Shown one piece after another: positions 63,051-64,000 of a DNA stretch of 64,000 bases; position 1 is the first letter of the stretch; every line of letters begins with the position of its first letter. The position numbers were made by a program, and so were the translations under genes. The notes under the pieces were generated by a model. That model did not search any database and was not told the origin of the DNA. It saw only the letters and a program-made list of their open reading frames with translations. Location of the stretch: NCBI RefSeq assembly GCF_004801415.1, contig NZ_SSNX01000001.1:930001-994000 (forward strand), read 5' to 3'. This DNA is from Deinococcus sp. KSM4-11. Lineage in GTDB: Bacteria; Deinococcota; Deinococci; Deinococcales; Deinococcaceae.

Positions 63051-64000
63051 CTAGCGCTCCGGATGCGTGAGTGCGCCCAGGGCCCGCGTGACATCCCGCG
63101 AGAGCCGCTCCAGATGAAAGGCGTCCCCCTCGGCCCGCTCGACGGTGCGGGTGGCCGGATCCACCACCAGCAGGGCCAGCACCCGGCCGTCGGCGTGCCG
63201 GACGTACACTCCATCGTGCGCTTCCAGGAGGGTCTGGTCGGCTGTGCTCAGGGCCGACCAGGCGGGGGCATCGGGGCGCAGGCCCAGGTGGGCGGTCGGC
63301 AGCGCGCGGGTGTGGAGTTCGGCCTCCAGCCACTCCAGCGCGTCCGGATACCCGCCGATGATGCCCTGCTCAATCTGAGGTGAGGCCTGGTTGTACCGGA
63401 TGGCCCGGCCATCCCGGCGGCGAAGCTCGCCTCCGGCCGCCCGCAGCAGGGCGTGCCCGGCGGCGATATCCCACTCGCTGCGGGGCGACATGGTGAAGGT
63501 CACGTCGGCGTGCCCCGCCGCAATCCGCGCGAGCTTCAGGGCGATGCTGCCGCTGGGGTGCAGGCCCGGCAGGTCGAGGGCACGCAGCTCGTGGCCGTAC
63601 TCGGTGTCCGACACGGCGATGCGCCAGCCGGGAGCGCTCGCCTGCGCCGCCCGCTGCCCACGGTATGCGACGCCGCTGCCGACGACTCCGCTGAACAGTT
63701 CGTCGGTATCGGGCGCATAGACCACGCCCAGCACCGGTTCACCGTCCACCGCGAGGCCGATGCTCACGCAGTAGTCGCCGCTGCCGTTCGCATACTCCTT
63801 GGTACCGTCGATGGGATCCACGATCCACACGCGCGAGCGTTCGAGGCGGTGGTCGCTGTCGGCTTCCTCCTCGCTCAGCAGGCCGTCGCCGGGGAAGGCC
63901 GCGGCCAGCCCGGCGGTGATCAGATGGGACGCCTCCCGGTCGGCGGCGGTCACGGGATCGTCGGCAGAGGTCTTGTGCTCGACCGTCAGGCCCGCCCGCA
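63051..64000 (-). CDS. Inositol monophosphatase/CysQ-family phosphatase, 5' end cut
   Basis: 316 codons visible, open to the right edge. Family motifs: HKTSADDPVTAADREASHL (N-terminal side, read across 63953 towards 64000), LLSEEEADS, the metal-site DPIDGTKEYANGSGDYCVSIGL, and SEWDIAAGHALLRAAGGEL near the second metal ligand. DPIDGTKEY resembles CysQ-type 3'(2'),5'-bisphosphate nucleotidases as well as inositol phosphatases. A C-terminal extra domain of about 90 residues after the usual end is unusual. Lies 9 nt upstream of the GNAT gene, same strand. The true start is outside the window. Confidence 0.85.
   Translation of the reverse strand, partial: RAGLTVEHKTSADDPVTAADREASHLITAGLAAAFPGDGLLSEEEADSDHRLERSRVWIVDPIDGTKEYANGSGDYCVSIGLAVDGEPVLGVVYAPDTDELFSGVVGSGVAYRGQRAAQASAPGWRIAVSDTEYGHELRALDLPGLHPSGSIALKLARIAAGHADVTFTMSPRSEWDIAAGHALLRAAGGELRRRDGRAIRYNQASPQIEQGIIGGYPDALEWLEAELHTRALPTAHLGLRPDAPAWSALSTADQTLLEAHDGVYVRHADGRVLALLVVDPATRTVERAEGDAFHLERLSRDVTRALGALTHPER

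Overview
This window is a stretch of bacterial chromosome that almost certainly comes from a Deinococcus. The sequence is uniformly G+C-rich (about two thirds by eye). It carries close relatives of deinococcal genes: a DdrI/SdrP-type CRP regulator, GlnN plus GlnA, GyrA with a damage-response motif, ClpB with an HspR-type operator, and many lineage-specific lipoproteins. Many genes begin exactly 5-7 nt after a TANNNT -10 box, the leaderless-mRNA signature described for Deinococcus. I see no prophage, transposon, insertion sequence or CRISPR array. The gene content is mostly ordinary housekeeping with an accessory layer of secreted proteins.

Left part (1-16 kb): partial recX divergent from rpsT; a MocR regulator with two small unknown genes; a leucine operon (leader peptide, leuC, LysE/RhtB exporter, unknown gene, leuD, leuB) with an apparent attenuator; two paralogous lipoproteins; and sdhCDAB.

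Middle (16-43 kb): a lipoprotein; hemB coupled to a CX5R phosphatase; three overlapping Roadblock/LC7 genes; gyrA; the CRP-family regulator; a ferredoxin-NADP reductase; an AAC(3)-like gene; divergent glnN and glnA; livKHMGF with an unusually large LivM; an AttH/CrtC-like lipoprotein; clpB; a two-gene chromate transporter; and radA behind a DUF2087 gene.

Right part (43-64 kb): a secreted beta-lactamase-fold hydrolase; a ClpA/ClpC-type unfoldase; a CMD-family protein; an outer-membrane protein; etfBA behind a FadR-like palindrome; an SDR; tRNA-Met and tRNA-Ala; a Kelch lipoprotein; TrmB and TetR regulators; an RlmI-like methyltransferase; an S41 protease; TerC; a phospholipase A2-like lipoprotein; lysA divergent from mnmA; a D-2-hydroxyacid dehydrogenase with a GNAT gene; and an IMPase/CysQ-family gene cut by the right edge.

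Common themes are amino-acid and nitrogen economy (leu, liv, glnN/glnA, lysA), respiration (sdh, etf, hemB), and stress or DNA-repair functions (recX, radA, gyrA, ddrI, clpB, clpC-like). No clearly new defence or mobile system is visible. The points most worth follow-up are the leu attenuator, the Roadblock trio, the expanded LivM and several legible operators.
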